From Gammaproteobacteria bacterium (GTDB lineage: Bacteria; Pseudomonadota; Gammaproteobacteria; Steroidobacterales; Steroidobacteraceae), in contig PKRE01000001.1 of assembly GCA_017577615.1 (NCBI GenBank), positions 496,001 to 560,000 of the forward strand: 64,000 nt of DNA, read 5' to 3'. The position numbers and the translations under genes were made by a program. The notes under the pieces are model-generated. The model saw nothing but the letters and a program-made list of their open reading frames with translations, made no database searches and had not been told where the DNA came from. Below, in pieces: positions 27,222 to 36,298 of this stretch (positions are counted from its first letter, which is position 1; every line of letters starts with the position of its first letter).

Positions 27222-28049
27222 TTAGCTAATCTCCACCGCCACCACGTTCGAGAGCTCGCTTTGCTCGCCCGTCGTCAAGAATGCACGCACGGCGAAGTAA
27301 TACGTCCCAGGCGGCAACGAGTCGATGGTGTAGCTCAACACACCAGGGTTGCGGACCTCGATGACCTCATGCAGCACGTTCCTGTCGTGCCCATAATGAA
27401 TGCGAAAGCCGGCGAGCTGATTGAGTGTCGCGCCATCGAAGCCTTCCGGAGGCAGAGCCCAGGAGAGCGTGCGTCCATCGCCGCTCGGCGGGGCAGGCGT
27501 GTTGCTCGTGGCCGGCGTCACAGTCAGCGTGAAAGCCGGCAGCGACGCAGTCGCCTTGCCATCACTGACTGATATGCGCACGTTCGCATACGAGCCCAAG
27601 TGTGATGCACTAGGCGTCCCCCTCAGCTCGCCAGTCACCGTGTTGAACTCGGCCCAAGGCGGACGATTCTCGATGGAGAAGGCGAGAACATCGCCGTCTG
27701 GATCTTGCGCCGTGGGCGTGAACGTATAGGGCACGCCGACAGTGGCGTTCAGCGCGGGTGTCCCACTGATGGTGGGCGCACGATTCGTCTGTCCGGGAAT
27801 CGTCGGAGGCACTGGGGAATTCGCCGGTGGCTCCGCCGGACTCGTCGGCTGATCGTCCGCCGGTTGCGTTTGCGGTCCACCGGACTGGTCGGGCGTCGGC
27901 GATGCACCGGACTGGTCGGGCGGGTCGTTTCTCGCGACGGTTTCGCCGCCACCTCCTCCGCCGCCGCAGCCGACCGCTGCAAGGCTCATCATCAAGATCA
28001 ATAAAGCGCTTCGTCGTTTGGTAGTGGCACCCGTTCCACACACATTCAT
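27222..28049 (-). CDS. Lipoprotein with Ig-like (putative He_PIG) and fibronectin type III-like domains
   Basis: 275 aa from the ATG with AAGGG about eight bases upstream; an earlier in-frame ATG at 28112 lacks such a site. The lipobox SLAAVGC is followed by a run of Gly, then a Pro/Gln/Ser-rich linker. A cadherin/Ig-like domain follows (NRAPTISGTPALNATVGVPY, FTPTAQDPDGDVLAFSIE, FNTVTGELRGTPS), then a fibronectin-like domain (GFRIHYGHDRNVLHEVIEV, PPGTYYFAVRAF). It should be a surface or outer-membrane lipoprotein, possibly adhesive. Its mRNA leader carries a cyclic-di-GMP riboswitch, which fits a biofilm role. Confidence 0.85.
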   Translation of the reverse strand: MNVCGTGATTKRRSALLILMMSLAAVGCGGGGGGGETVARNDPPDQSGASPTPDQSGGPQTQPADDQPTSPAEPPANSPVPPTIPGQTNRAPTISGTPALNATVGVPYTFTPTAQDPDGDVLAFSIENRPPWAEFNTVTGELRGTPSASHLGSYANVRISVSDGKATASLPAFTLTVTPATSNTPAPPSGDGRTLSWALPPEGFDGATLNQLAGFRIHYGHDRNVLHEVIEVRNPGVLSYTIDSLPPGTYYFAVRAFLTTGEQSELSNVVAVEIS

Positions 28050-28189
28050 TTTCGCGACCCTTGTTGTCTGAACGTGCGGCTTTGAAGCCGCGACGTGAGT
28101 CGTCAAGGGCATGACGCGAAGACCGCGGGCGCGACCACCTCGTCGAACTCGATAACGCTCTTCGATGCGTCACGAGCTGTTGCTCGATG

Positions 28190-28279
28190 CAGTTGGCAGC
28201 CCCGCTGTCATTGGGTGTAACCCCATTAGACCGGTAGCTTTGCGCCCTCGTTTTTCAACGAGTTTGCCCTTGACAACTG
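28190..28279 (-). promoter_or_regulatory. GEMM-I cyclic-di-GMP riboswitch (c-di-GMP-I class)
   Basis: The reverse strand reads the GEMM-I core in order. P1 is CAGTTG (28279-28274) pairing with CAACTG (28195-28190). AAGGGCAAAC follows, then P2 CTCGTT with a GAAA tetraloop and AACGAG, then GGCGCAAAGC, ACCGGTCTAA and a P3 hairpin ending AGCGGGGCTGCC. It aligns base for base with the Vibrio cholerae Vc2 aptamer over the conserved positions. The base I align to Vc2 G20 is G, which favours c-di-GMP over cGAMP. It lies about 140 bases upstream of the lipoprotein start. Downstream stems CGAGC/GCTCG and GCGGCT/AGCCGC may form the expression platform. Confidence 0.92.
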
Positions 28280-28737
28280 GGGGTTCCTTGCGCGGTGGAG
28301 CTGCACGCTACGCACTCGAGGCGCGCAAGCTCACCCATTCATTCGGCGAATCCAGGCCGAGGCTTTCGATCTTCCTCGATCGAACCTCTGTTCATTGCAT
28401 CCGATGCGCGTTGAGGGCTGTGTTATGTGGCGCGTAGCTTGAGCGATGAGGATTCGTGTCACACTCGGAAATGCGCTCAATTCTGCACGCGTGCAGGAGC
28501 ATAAACAGCTCAGGCGAAATACCAAATGTCTCTGAATTGCAGCACTCGATCCATTCGATCCAAACAATTCGAGCGCCGTTTTCTGGTGCGTCTCTGAGGC
28601 TGAAGACGCAAGTATCACGACCTGTGCCGGCTTCTGTCTCAGCTGCTCTTTGAGGGTTCGCCTCATGAAGCGAAACTGCGACACCTCGCCGTTCGTTAAT
28701 AAGTGCGCATAGAGAACGCGGCTCTTAGTGCCCTGAC
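28280..28737. other. Gap between riboswitch and DUF4112 gene
   Basis: About 460 bases that look less GC-rich than their surroundings, with no convincing gene. A minus-strand 141-codon frame starts inside the next gene and shows no family pattern. The promoter for the riboswitch transcript (leftward) and that of the DUF4112 gene (rightward) must be here. I could not pick either. Confidence 0.35.
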
Positions 28738-29217
28738 ATGTCCAGCCGTCATTCAATCGAGCCCAACGTAAGCGACCGCCTGCGGCGGCTGAAGTCGCTC
28801 GCGTGGCTGCTTGATGAGTCGATCCGCTTGCCGGGGGGATGGCGTATCGGAGTCGATGCGCTGATCGGATTGATTCCGGGCATCGGAGATGCGGTCGGCG
28901 CGCTGCTGTCGGCGTACATCATCAATGAAGCGCGCGCGCTCGGTGCACCACGCAGCGTCTTGCTCCGTATGGCGCTGAACGTGATGCTCGAAACGATCGT
29001 CGGGGCGGTTCCTTTCGCGGGCGATATTTTCGATGCGGCTTACAAAGCGAATATCAAGAATCTCGAGCTGCTCGAACGATACCAGCTCGATCCGATCGGA
29101 AGCGGGCGTCGCAGTCGCGCGTTCGTGCTCGGTTTTTCGTTCCTGCTCCTGCTGCTCGTGCTTGCCATGATCGCATTACCGATTCTGGTGATCGTCGGTA
29201 TCGTGCGGCTGCTCTAA
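28738..29217 (+). CDS. DUF4112 family membrane protein
   Basis: 159 aa. The family core is clear: LKSLAWLLDESIRLPGGWRIG, DALIGLIPGIGDAVGALLSAYI and a hydrophobic C-terminal helix (FVLGFSFLLLLLVLAMIALP). One to three membrane segments are likely; function is unknown. A small hydrophilic protein gene follows 57 bases downstream. Confidence 0.9.
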   Translation: MSSRHSIEPNVSDRLRRLKSLAWLLDESIRLPGGWRIGVDALIGLIPGIGDAVGALLSAYIINEARALGAPRSVLLRMALNVMLETIVGAVPFAGDIFDAAYKANIKNLELLERYQLDPIGSGRRSRAFVLGFSFLLLLLVLAMIALPILVIVGIVRLL

Positions 29218-29274
29218 CGGAACCTGTTCTGCACTCACCCGTTCTGCTCGTGAAGAGTCACGGAGGAACTGCTC

Positions 29275-29550
29275 ATGAAGCCACGTATCCCGCCCACATC
29301 ACAGGAGGAGTACTGGTCTAACGTCGATCAGGGTGTGCATCGAAGCTGGGAAGGGCCGCAGCACGATCAGCCCGCACGCCTACAAGATCCAATCGACTAC
29401 AGCGCTGTCGGCGGTCCCGAGAACGAGCGTGCTTATGGGCGGGCTCGCAGCGATACCGGGCGCTATCCCTTCACCCCTCATGGCGCCGCGCCGGACCGCG
29501 ACCCATACGGGCCGCCCCGACGCGGCGGATACCTGGGACAGGGCTTGTGA
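29275..29550 (+). CDS. Small hydrophilic protein of unknown function
   Basis: 91 aa. The start has a strong ribosome binding site, CGGAGGA, seven bases upstream, which supports real translation. The protein is rich in Pro, Gly, Arg, Asp and Tyr (MKPRIPPTSQEEYWSNV, ending PPRRGGYLGQGL) and has no membrane segment, so it is probably disordered. I do not recognise the family. It follows the DUF4112 gene and may share its transcript. Confidence 0.65.
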   Translation: MKPRIPPTSQEEYWSNVDQGVHRSWEGPQHDQPARLQDPIDYSAVGGPENERAYGRARSDTGRYPFTPHGAAPDRDPYGPPRRGGYLGQGL

Positions 29551-29584
29551 GACAGTGGCCGGCAGGTGCTTTCCGTGCACCACC

Positions 29585-30616
29585 CTATCGGTACCTTGGG
29601 AACCCCACCCCGTGGGTCAGCACGCGCACACGTGCGATGAAGTTGTGTGAGGTCATATAGAGCGTGCGACCGTCATCGCCAAAGGCGCAGTTGGCGATGG
29701 CCGTGCCGGTCTCGATTCGTCCCAGACGCTTGCCCTGCGGTGAGAAGATCAACACACCACCTGGCCCCGTCGCGAACAGATGCCCACCAACGCTGACGGC
29801 TAGTCCGTCCGGAAGACCGGGCGCATCTGGACCGACCAGATCAGATACGTCAGCGAACACACGCTTGTCCAGCACCTCACCTTTCTCGTTGAGCGTATAC
29901 GCCATCCAGATCGGCCAGTTCGGATCGGAGTTCGCAACGTACAGCGTACGCTCGTCCGGTGACAGCTCGATACCATTCGGATAGGTCAGCTCGTCGTCGA
30001 GCAAGTGCACCGAGCCGTCCGTGTCGATCCGATAAACGCCGTTGTGCTTGAGCTCTTTCACAGGCGAAGCATTACCGTCCTTGAGCCCGTATGGCGGATC
30101 GGTGAAGAAGATCGTTCCGTCAGTGCGACGAACGACGTCGTTCGGGCTGTTGAATCGGGAGCCGCGGAACGTCGTTGCCAGAGGCGTCTTTTGCTTGGTC
30201 TCGAGATCGAGCAACGCCACCATGCGGTTGCCCGAGTCGGCCACGAGCAGACCCTGTCCGGGAACCATGAAGAGACCATTCGCACCGGGCTCTCTCAGCG
30301 TCTCGAGTTCCGGTCCGTCATAGCCGGAAGGCCGCAGGAAAATGGAAATACCATCGTTTTCCGACCAGCGATACATGGTGTTCTCCGGGACGTCGGTGAA
30401 CAACAAGTATTCGCCTCCGGGAACCCACGCAGGGCCTTCTGCCCATGTAAAGCCTTCGGCGAGCTTTTCAATTCGCGCGTTGCTGGCAATGATCTCATCG
30501 AGCGCAGCATCCCAGCGCTCGATGCGACCGACGGTCGGGTACTTCGACTCGCCTTGCTGTGCCGGCGCGCATGCGGAAGCGAGCAGCGCACACGCGATCA
30601 ATACATGTCGTCGCAT
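29585..30616 (-). CDS. SMP-30/gluconolactonase-family lipoprotein
   Basis: 343 aa with AGGAGGG before the ATG. The lipobox LLASAC marks a lipoprotein. The six-bladed propeller pattern of gluconolactonases is clear: FTWAEGPAWVPGGEYLLFTD, EPGANGLFMVPG, FNSPNDVVRRTDGTIFFTDP and LPDGLAVSVGGHLFA, with metal-binding Glu, Asn and Asp in those segments. It may hydrolyse sugar lactones at the cell envelope. It lies beside GH3 and GH43 enzymes on the same strand, which supports a sugar-breakdown role. Confidence 0.88.
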   Translation of the reverse strand: MRRHVLIACALLASACAPAQQGESKYPTVGRIERWDAALDEIIASNARIEKLAEGFTWAEGPAWVPGGEYLLFTDVPENTMYRWSENDGISIFLRPSGYDGPELETLREPGANGLFMVPGQGLLVADSGNRMVALLDLETKQKTPLATTFRGSRFNSPNDVVRRTDGTIFFTDPPYGLKDGNASPVKELKHNGVYRIDTDGSVHLLDDELTYPNGIELSPDERTLYVANSDPNWPIWMAYTLNEKGEVLDKRVFADVSDLVGPDAPGLPDGLAVSVGGHLFATGPGGVLIFSPQGKRLGRIETGTAIANCAFGDDGRTLYMTSHNFIARVRVLTHGVGFPRYR

Positions 30617-30679
30617 GAACCCTCCTGAACGAGCGCCAGAGCTCGTGTCAATGCTTGATCATCCAAGTCGGCCAGCGGC

Positions 30680-32995
30680 TCACTCGTGGTCAGCGATGCG
30701 ATCGACGATCACATTCGTTGCGATCGCTGCTGCAGGCACGCCGCTTACTAGACCGCTCGTAATCTCGAACGCACCGGTCGCACGAATATCGGCCGACGAT
30801 GCACCGATCATGACCTCGATCCGCCCGGGCTCGACGCGCCATCGGCCATCGAGCCCATAGAGCGCGAGCTGCTTCGGATCGAGTTGAAAGCGAATGCGTA
30901 CCGCTTCGCCTGGCAACAAGGTGACCCTTTTGAAGCCGCGTAGTTCCTTCACCGGTCGCGCGACCGATGCCACAGGATCTCGAACGTAGAGCTGCACGAC
31001 CTCATCCCCCACGACGGCGCCGCTGTTACGGACCGTGATGCCGATCGTCACGCTTTCGTCTGCAGCAACACGCTCGCGATCGATGTGCAGATCGGAATAT
31101 TCAAACGTGGTATAGCTCAAGCCATGACCGAACGGAAACAACGGCGTGATCGGCTGATCCATGTAACGAGCTGTGTCCTTGCTCAGATCGGGATCGGCAG
31201 GACGGCCGGTCGGATTGGCTGCGTAGTAGAACGGTACCGTGCCTGTCGCACGAGGGAACGCTGCCGGCAACTTGCCGCCCGGCGAATACTTGCCGAGGAC
31301 CACATCTGCAATCGCCGGACCCGCTTCCACGCCAAGCATCCACGTTTCCAGAATCGCAGGCGCATGCTCGACCAGCCATGGCATTGCGAGCGGCCGCCCG
31401 TTCGCTAGCACGACGACCACTGGTTTGCCAGTCGCGAGCACGCGCTGGGCCAGTTCCAGCTGGCTCTTCGGTAGGCCGATGTCGGAGCGACTGCGCGCCT
31501 CGCCGCTCAAGTCGAAGTGCTCGCCGATTACGAGCACGGTGGCATCAGCGGACTCGACAGCTCGCACAGCCGCGTCGATCTGCGCAAGATCTTCGCTGCG
31601 CGGATCGGCTCCTGGCGCGAAAACCACCTCGACGCCTTTCGGCAGAGCACGTCGAAACCCTTCCAGGATCGTGACGACGTCTTCTGCTCGCCCTTGCGCA
31701 CGCCACGAGCCCAGCATCGACAAGCCGTCGTCCGCAAGTGCGCCGACCACTGCGAGCTTTCGCAGTCTCTCCGGGCGCAGCGGCAACAGCCCACCGTCAT
31801 TCTTCAGCAGGACAATCGACTCGCGCGCGATACGTCGCGCGAGCTCGCGATGCGCTGGCGTGAGCAATGAACGTTGCTCACGACGCGCATCGTGGTACTG
31901 CATCGGGCGCTCGAACAATCCGAGCGCCTCCTTCGCACGCAAGATGCGTCGCACGGCTTCGTCGAGCAGCTTCATGAGCTCGGGATGCGCTGCGAGCGCG
32001 TGCTGCAGATCCTGCTCATAAACGCCGCTGACCATGTCCATGTCTACGCTTGCGCGCAGTGCCAGCATTGCGGCTTGCGCCCGGTTCTCAGCCACACCGT
32101 GAGCTAGGAGCTCCGCGATCGCGTTCCAATCGCTGACCATCAGGCCCTGGTAGTCCCAACGATCTCGGAGCAGACCGCGAACGAGCGCCTCGTTTGCTGT
32201 CGTCGGCACGCCGCCGATGTCGTTGAAGGCGGTCATGAATGACGCTGCACCGCTTTTCGCTGCGGCGTAGAACGGAGGTAGATACACTTCCTTAAGCGCA
32301 CGCTCGGAGATGTCCGCGCTGTTGTAGTCGCGCCCACCGATCGCTGCACCGTAGGCGCCGAAATGTTTGGCTGTCGCCATGAGCGTGTCGGCCCGCGCAA
32401 GATCGTCACCCTGGTAGCCGCGCACCTGCGCGACCGCCAGCCGAGCACCCAAGTAAGGATCTTCCCCAGCACCCTCCACGATGCGGCCCCAGCGAGGATC
32501 GCGCGCGATGTCGATCATGGGCGCGAATGTCCAGTGCAGGCCCGCCGAGGTCGCTTCCACTGCGGCGACACGGGCTGCTGCCTCGAGGCTTTCCGGCTTC
32601 CATGTGCTTGCCATGGCAATCGGCACCGGGAAGATGGTGCGATAGCCATGCACGACATCCATCGCGAACAACAGCGGAATCTTCAGCCGTGATTCCTCGA
32701 CCGCGACCTTTTGCAACTTTGCGAGCGGCTCGGCACCGGCTACGTGCAGATACGAACCCACCCGACCCGCACGCACACGTTCGAGCTCCTCGACATCAAG
32801 CAGCGAGTTGAGCGCCTTGCTGCGCCCACCGGCCCGCTGCACCAGCTGTCCGATCTTTTCCTCGAGTGTCATTTGCTCGAGCAATCGCTCCACGCGAGAG
32901 CTCGTTTGAGCGTGCGCGGCTCCGATGAGCAGCAGTGCGCAGCTGACGGCCGTGATCAAGACGGTACGAGGCGTGTGGGTCAAGCTCAGCTCCAT
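30680..32995 (-). CDS. bglX: Secreted GH3 beta-glucosidase/xylosidase
   Basis: 771 aa from MELSLTHTPRTVL; a signal peptide ends at GAAHA. The GH3 N-terminal barrel shows MTLEEKIGQLVQ, FAMDVVHGYRTIFP, GRIVEGAGEDPYL and the catalytic aspartate in GLMVSDWNAIAEL. The C-terminal sandwich (LRKLAVVGALADDG, VLANGRPLAMPW, PLFPFGHGLSYTTFEYSDL) and fibronectin-like end are complete. Length and layout match periplasmic BglX. It cleaves terminal beta-linked sugars from oligosaccharides. A 63-base gap separates it from the SMP-30 gene downstream. Confidence 0.92.
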   Translation of the reverse strand: MELSLTHTPRTVLITAVSCALLLIGAAHAQTSSRVERLLEQMTLEEKIGQLVQRAGGRSKALNSLLDVEELERVRAGRVGSYLHVAGAEPLAKLQKVAVEESRLKIPLLFAMDVVHGYRTIFPVPIAMASTWKPESLEAAARVAAVEATSAGLHWTFAPMIDIARDPRWGRIVEGAGEDPYLGARLAVAQVRGYQGDDLARADTLMATAKHFGAYGAAIGGRDYNSADISERALKEVYLPPFYAAAKSGAASFMTAFNDIGGVPTTANEALVRGLLRDRWDYQGLMVSDWNAIAELLAHGVAENRAQAAMLALRASVDMDMVSGVYEQDLQHALAAHPELMKLLDEAVRRILRAKEALGLFERPMQYHDARREQRSLLTPAHRELARRIARESIVLLKNDGGLLPLRPERLRKLAVVGALADDGLSMLGSWRAQGRAEDVVTILEGFRRALPKGVEVVFAPGADPRSEDLAQIDAAVRAVESADATVLVIGEHFDLSGEARSRSDIGLPKSQLELAQRVLATGKPVVVVLANGRPLAMPWLVEHAPAILETWMLGVEAGPAIADVVLGKYSPGGKLPAAFPRATGTVPFYYAANPTGRPADPDLSKDTARYMDQPITPLFPFGHGLSYTTFEYSDLHIDRERVAADESVTIGITVRNSGAVVGDEVVQLYVRDPVASVARPVKELRGFKRVTLLPGEAVRIRFQLDPKQLALYGLDGRWRVEPGRIEVMIGASSADIRATGAFEITSGLVSGVPAAAIATNVIVDRIADHE

Positions 32996-33231
32996 TCTTG
33001 GTGGTATTGTTGTGCCCATGCTGTGTTGTGCGCGCAATGTAACCGCCTATGCCTGCGCTGTCATCCCGGCGTGTGCGAGGCTCGTGTGCGAGGCTATAGG
33101 CTGTGGAGATGGGAGACTGTGTGCCGTGTCCATTCGCTATTGCTGATCCCGCCGCGTGCCTGGCGAGACAAGAGCGCGCATCTGTCGCAAACTTCGCGCC
33201 TCCGCTTGCAACCGAACCAATCGAGGCTTTC

Positions 33232-34260
33232 GTGAAGAGTCCAGCAATCGCAACCAGACCCTTTGCGTTGTTGTTCGTGGCTACCTGGCTCGCCGGATGC
33301 GGGGGCGGCTCCGACGGTCGGATCAACCCGAGCGAAGCGCCGGTCATCAAGATGGATGGCTCGAGCACGGTGTTTCCCATCGCCGAGGCGGTAGCCGAGG
33401 AGTTTCAGCTTCAAGAGCGCGGTGCCGCACGCGTCACCGTCGGGCTTTCGGGCACGGGTGGCGGGTTCAAGAAACTGTGTCGCGGCGACACTGACATCGC
33501 GAACGCGTCGCGGCCGATCCTGGCCGAGGAGATGCAGGCTTGCCGCGACAGTGGCGTGCAGTACTTTGAGCTGCCGGTCGCCTTTGATGCGATCACGGTG
33601 GTCGTCAATCCCAAGAACGACTGGGTCGAGAGCATCACGATCGAGGACTTGAAGAAGATCTGGGAACCGGCTGCACAGGGCGTCATTCTGCGCTGGAACC
33701 AAGTACGTCCCGAATGGCCCGATGCGCCGCTCATGCTGTTCGGCCCTGGCGCGGACTCGGGGACGTTCGACTACTTCACCGAGGCCGTGGTCGGCAAAGC
33801 CAAGGCAAGCCGCGGCGATTACACGGCAAGCGAAGACGACAACGTCCTCGTGCAAGGCGTCGAACACAATAAATATGCGCTCGGCTATTTCGGCTTTGCC
33901 TACTACATCTCGCATCGCGAGCGCATGCGTGCGGTGCCGATCCAACAGGCGGATGGCTCGACCGTAGCACCCACGATCGAAACCGTGACGGACGGCACCT
34001 ATCAGCCGCTCTCGCGCCCATTATTTATCTATGCGAGCGCCCAAGCCGCGCAGCGCCCGGAAGTGCGGCGTTTCCTCGAGTTCTATCTCACCGAGGGAGG
34101 CGCGCTGGCGGAGGAAGTCGGCTTCGTGCGCTTGCCGCCCGAGGCGAGCGCGACGGCGTTGAGACATTTCCGAAACAATCGGCTCGGCACGGTGTTCGGC
34201 GGCGTTCCCGAAGTAGGCGTCACGATCGAGGAGCTGCTCACGCGCGAAGCGACGCTCTAG
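33232..34260 (+). CDS. PstS-like phosphate-binding lipoprotein
   Basis: 342 aa from a GTG with GAGG five bases upstream; the frame is open further upstream but without a signal peptide. The lipobox is TWLAGC. The binding protein fold shows MDGSSTVFPIAEAVAEEF, VGLSGTGGGFKKLCRGDTDI, FGPGADSGTFDYFTEAV and the C-terminal FLEFYLTEGG. It should capture phosphate at the membrane. No pstCAB permease genes are near, so it is an orphan here. Confidence 0.9.
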   Translation: MKSPAIATRPFALLFVATWLAGCGGGSDGRINPSEAPVIKMDGSSTVFPIAEAVAEEFQLQERGAARVTVGLSGTGGGFKKLCRGDTDIANASRPILAEEMQACRDSGVQYFELPVAFDAITVVVNPKNDWVESITIEDLKKIWEPAAQGVILRWNQVRPEWPDAPLMLFGPGADSGTFDYFTEAVVGKAKASRGDYTASEDDNVLVQGVEHNKYALGYFGFAYYISHRERMRAVPIQQADGSTVAPTIETVTDGTYQPLSRPLFIYASAQAAQRPEVRRFLEFYLTEGGALAEEVGFVRLPPEASATALRHFRNNRLGTVFGGVPEVGVTIEELLTREATL

Positions 34261-34267
34261 CACAGGA

Positions 34268-34310
34268 GGCGGGAGGCAGCAACAAGAACATCGCAACGCT
34301 GCCTCCCGCC
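34268..34310. terminator. Bidirectional terminator hairpin between PstS and GH43 genes
   Basis: A perfect 13-bp inverted repeat, GGCGGGAGGCAGC (34268-34280) with GCTGCCTCCCGCC (34298-34310), has a 17-base loop. It lies between two convergent genes. There is no T-run. Confidence 0.65.
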
Positions 34311-34316
34311 AGCAGC

Positions 34317-35984
34317 TCAGCGCGCTTCCAGACGCGCGTACATGCCCACGACCGCTCCGACGAATCCTCCGGCGCGTTCCGTGCTCAGGATCGTGCCGTC
34401 GTCGCGCTCTTTGAGCGGACGCCAGCCCTTGCCGTCCGCATCGTAATAGAACGAGTAATCGCCCGCCTCTCCGGCGATCTTGAGCTTGATTTGCTTCGTA
34501 CTCGGAATACGCGTCTCGGCCACGTACTCGACATCGCCGCCGCTCTTCTTCTCCAAGAACACGCGCACGTTTCTGCCTTCGCGACGTACGCCAAGGAAGT
34601 ACCAGTAGTGCTCACTCTGGAACGCCGCGAGCCCGGCCGACACGTTGGCGGCGGTCGGCACCTCGAAGGCCGTGCTTGCGTCGAACGATGTGTGCTGCTG
34701 ACGGCGCGCCAGAAACGACGGGTTGGTCTTGTCCGATAAGCTCGTCGCGAGCGGCTTGATGGAGAGATGCCCCGGCTTGCGGTGCAGATCGAACCACACC
34801 TCTCTGGGCACATGCACTTGAATCCAGGCGAGATCGAGCTGCGGAGCTTCGAACTCATCGCGCCACGTGAAGTTACCCGTGAGCGGTGATTGATCGCCTG
34901 CGCGCATGAACGCAGGGCCTTTCTCGACGTACGGTATGGCTTTCCCCTGCCGGAGGATGATCGGCCAGCCGTCCTGCCACTCGACCGGCAACAGGAAAGT
35001 CTCACGACCCGTGTTGAAGTGCTTGCCGTCATACGTGCGGGATGCGAGAAACACGGCCCACCAGCTGCCATCGTGCGCTTGCACGATATCCGCATGGCCG
35101 GCATTGGCGATCGGATGCGGCCGATCATCCGGTAGATCGCGTTGCGTGAGAATCGGATTGCCTGGGAATGCCTCGAACGGTCCCCACGGCGAGCGTCCCC
35201 GCAGGATCACCTCGGAATGGTCGGGTCCGGTCCCACCTTCCGCGCACATCAAGTAATAGGTGTCATCGATCCGATAGAGGTGCGGCCCCTCGATCCAAAT
35301 TGGTTGCTTCGATGGATCCACGCCGGCATCAAGGATCACTTTCCGCGGTCCAACAAGTTTCTTGCGCTTCAGGTCAAACTCCTGAATCCAGATCGCGCGG
35401 TGCCCATCGTATTGCGGTGGACCTTCCGGTGGACCATTGTTGAGGATGTAAGCCCGCCCATCGATGTCAAAGAAGATCGACGGATCGATACCGTCGATCT
35501 CCGGCAACCAGATCGGATCGGACCAAGGCCCGCGCGGATCGGTTGCCGTCACCAGATAGTTGCCGCCACTGTCGACAGCGGTGTTGAGCACGTAGAAAAC
35601 ACCTTCGTGATATTCGATCGTCGGCGCGAAGACGCCGCGCGAAATACCCAATCCGTCGAAACGCAGCTGCGAGGCTCGATCGATGACGTGGCCGATTTGG
35701 GTCCAGTGCACGAGATCCGTGCTCTCGAAAATCGGAATGCCCGGGAAGTAGGCGAAGGTCGAGTGCACCATGTAGTACTTCTCGCCTGCGCGAGTGATGC
35801 TGGGATCCGGATAGAAGCCCGCGAGAATCGGATTGCGGTAATGGCCTGGCGGCTTTTCGAGCTCGAACACCGCGTCGCGTCCGGTGTACTCGAACCAATC
35901 GAAGCTCACTGTTGTCTCGGCGCTCGCGGTCACCGCAAGGAGCCAGCTCAGAAAGATCGCTGCAAACCAATGTCGCTCGAGCAT
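34317..35984 (-). CDS. Secreted GH43 glycoside hydrolase (beta-xylosidase/arabinofuranosidase)
   Basis: 555 aa from MLERHWFAAIFL, with a signal peptide ending TASAET; the open frame upstream is not coding. The GH43 five-bladed propeller has the base Asp in AGFYPDPSITRAGEKYYMV, the general acid Glu in IWIEGPHLYRIDDTYYL and GHADIVQAHDGSWWAVFLAS. A C-terminal beta-sandwich (FTWRDEFEAPQLDLAW, GLAAFQSEHYWYFLG) follows, as in the two-domain subfamily acting on xylan side chains. It probably works in the periplasm or outside. Confidence 0.92.
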   Translation of the reverse strand: MLERHWFAAIFLSWLLAVTASAETTVSFDWFEYTGRDAVFELEKPPGHYRNPILAGFYPDPSITRAGEKYYMVHSTFAYFPGIPIFESTDLVHWTQIGHVIDRASQLRFDGLGISRGVFAPTIEYHEGVFYVLNTAVDSGGNYLVTATDPRGPWSDPIWLPEIDGIDPSIFFDIDGRAYILNNGPPEGPPQYDGHRAIWIQEFDLKRKKLVGPRKVILDAGVDPSKQPIWIEGPHLYRIDDTYYLMCAEGGTGPDHSEVILRGRSPWGPFEAFPGNPILTQRDLPDDRPHPIANAGHADIVQAHDGSWWAVFLASRTYDGKHFNTGRETFLLPVEWQDGWPIILRQGKAIPYVEKGPAFMRAGDQSPLTGNFTWRDEFEAPQLDLAWIQVHVPREVWFDLHRKPGHLSIKPLATSLSDKTNPSFLARRQQHTSFDASTAFEVPTAANVSAGLAAFQSEHYWYFLGVRREGRNVRVFLEKKSGGDVEYVAETRIPSTKQIKLKIAGEAGDYSFYYDADGKGWRPLKERDDGTILSTERAGGFVGAVVGMYARLEAR

Positions 35985-36298
35985 CGGCGTGTCTTCTCGT
36001 TCTTGTGCTGAGCTGTCGATGATAGCCGGCCAGCTGCGCGATTCGCAGTCTTGTCGTGATCTTTTGCTCACAACGCAGCAAGGTGCTCGCTCACCCTTTT
36101 GTCGAGCCAACCGCCATGCCATCTCGACACGAATCAATATCTACCGATACTCGTCTCTATATCGAACAACAGGCATCGACGAGCTGGGCTGGAGCGTTCT
36201 CGATTGTCGAACTCGCCTTTTTCTAAGGATTCGGCACCGCTTCCGGCGGTATGTCCCAGACGCCACTGCGTCGATCGATCAATCAGGAGCGTCCCAGC
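35985..36298. other. Divergent promoter region between GH43 and oxidoreductase genes
   Basis: About 314 bases with no gene that I can support. The two divergent promoters must lie here. AT-richer stretches around 36130-36180 (CAATATCTACCGATACTCG, CTCTATATCGAACAACAGG) are the most promoter-like, but no clear -35/-10 pair or regulator palindrome is evident. Confidence 0.35.

Noticed and set aside
28331..28756. 141-codon minus-strand frame upstream of the riboswitch
   Set aside because: It begins inside the DUF4112 gene, has no ribosome site and shows no recognisable domain.
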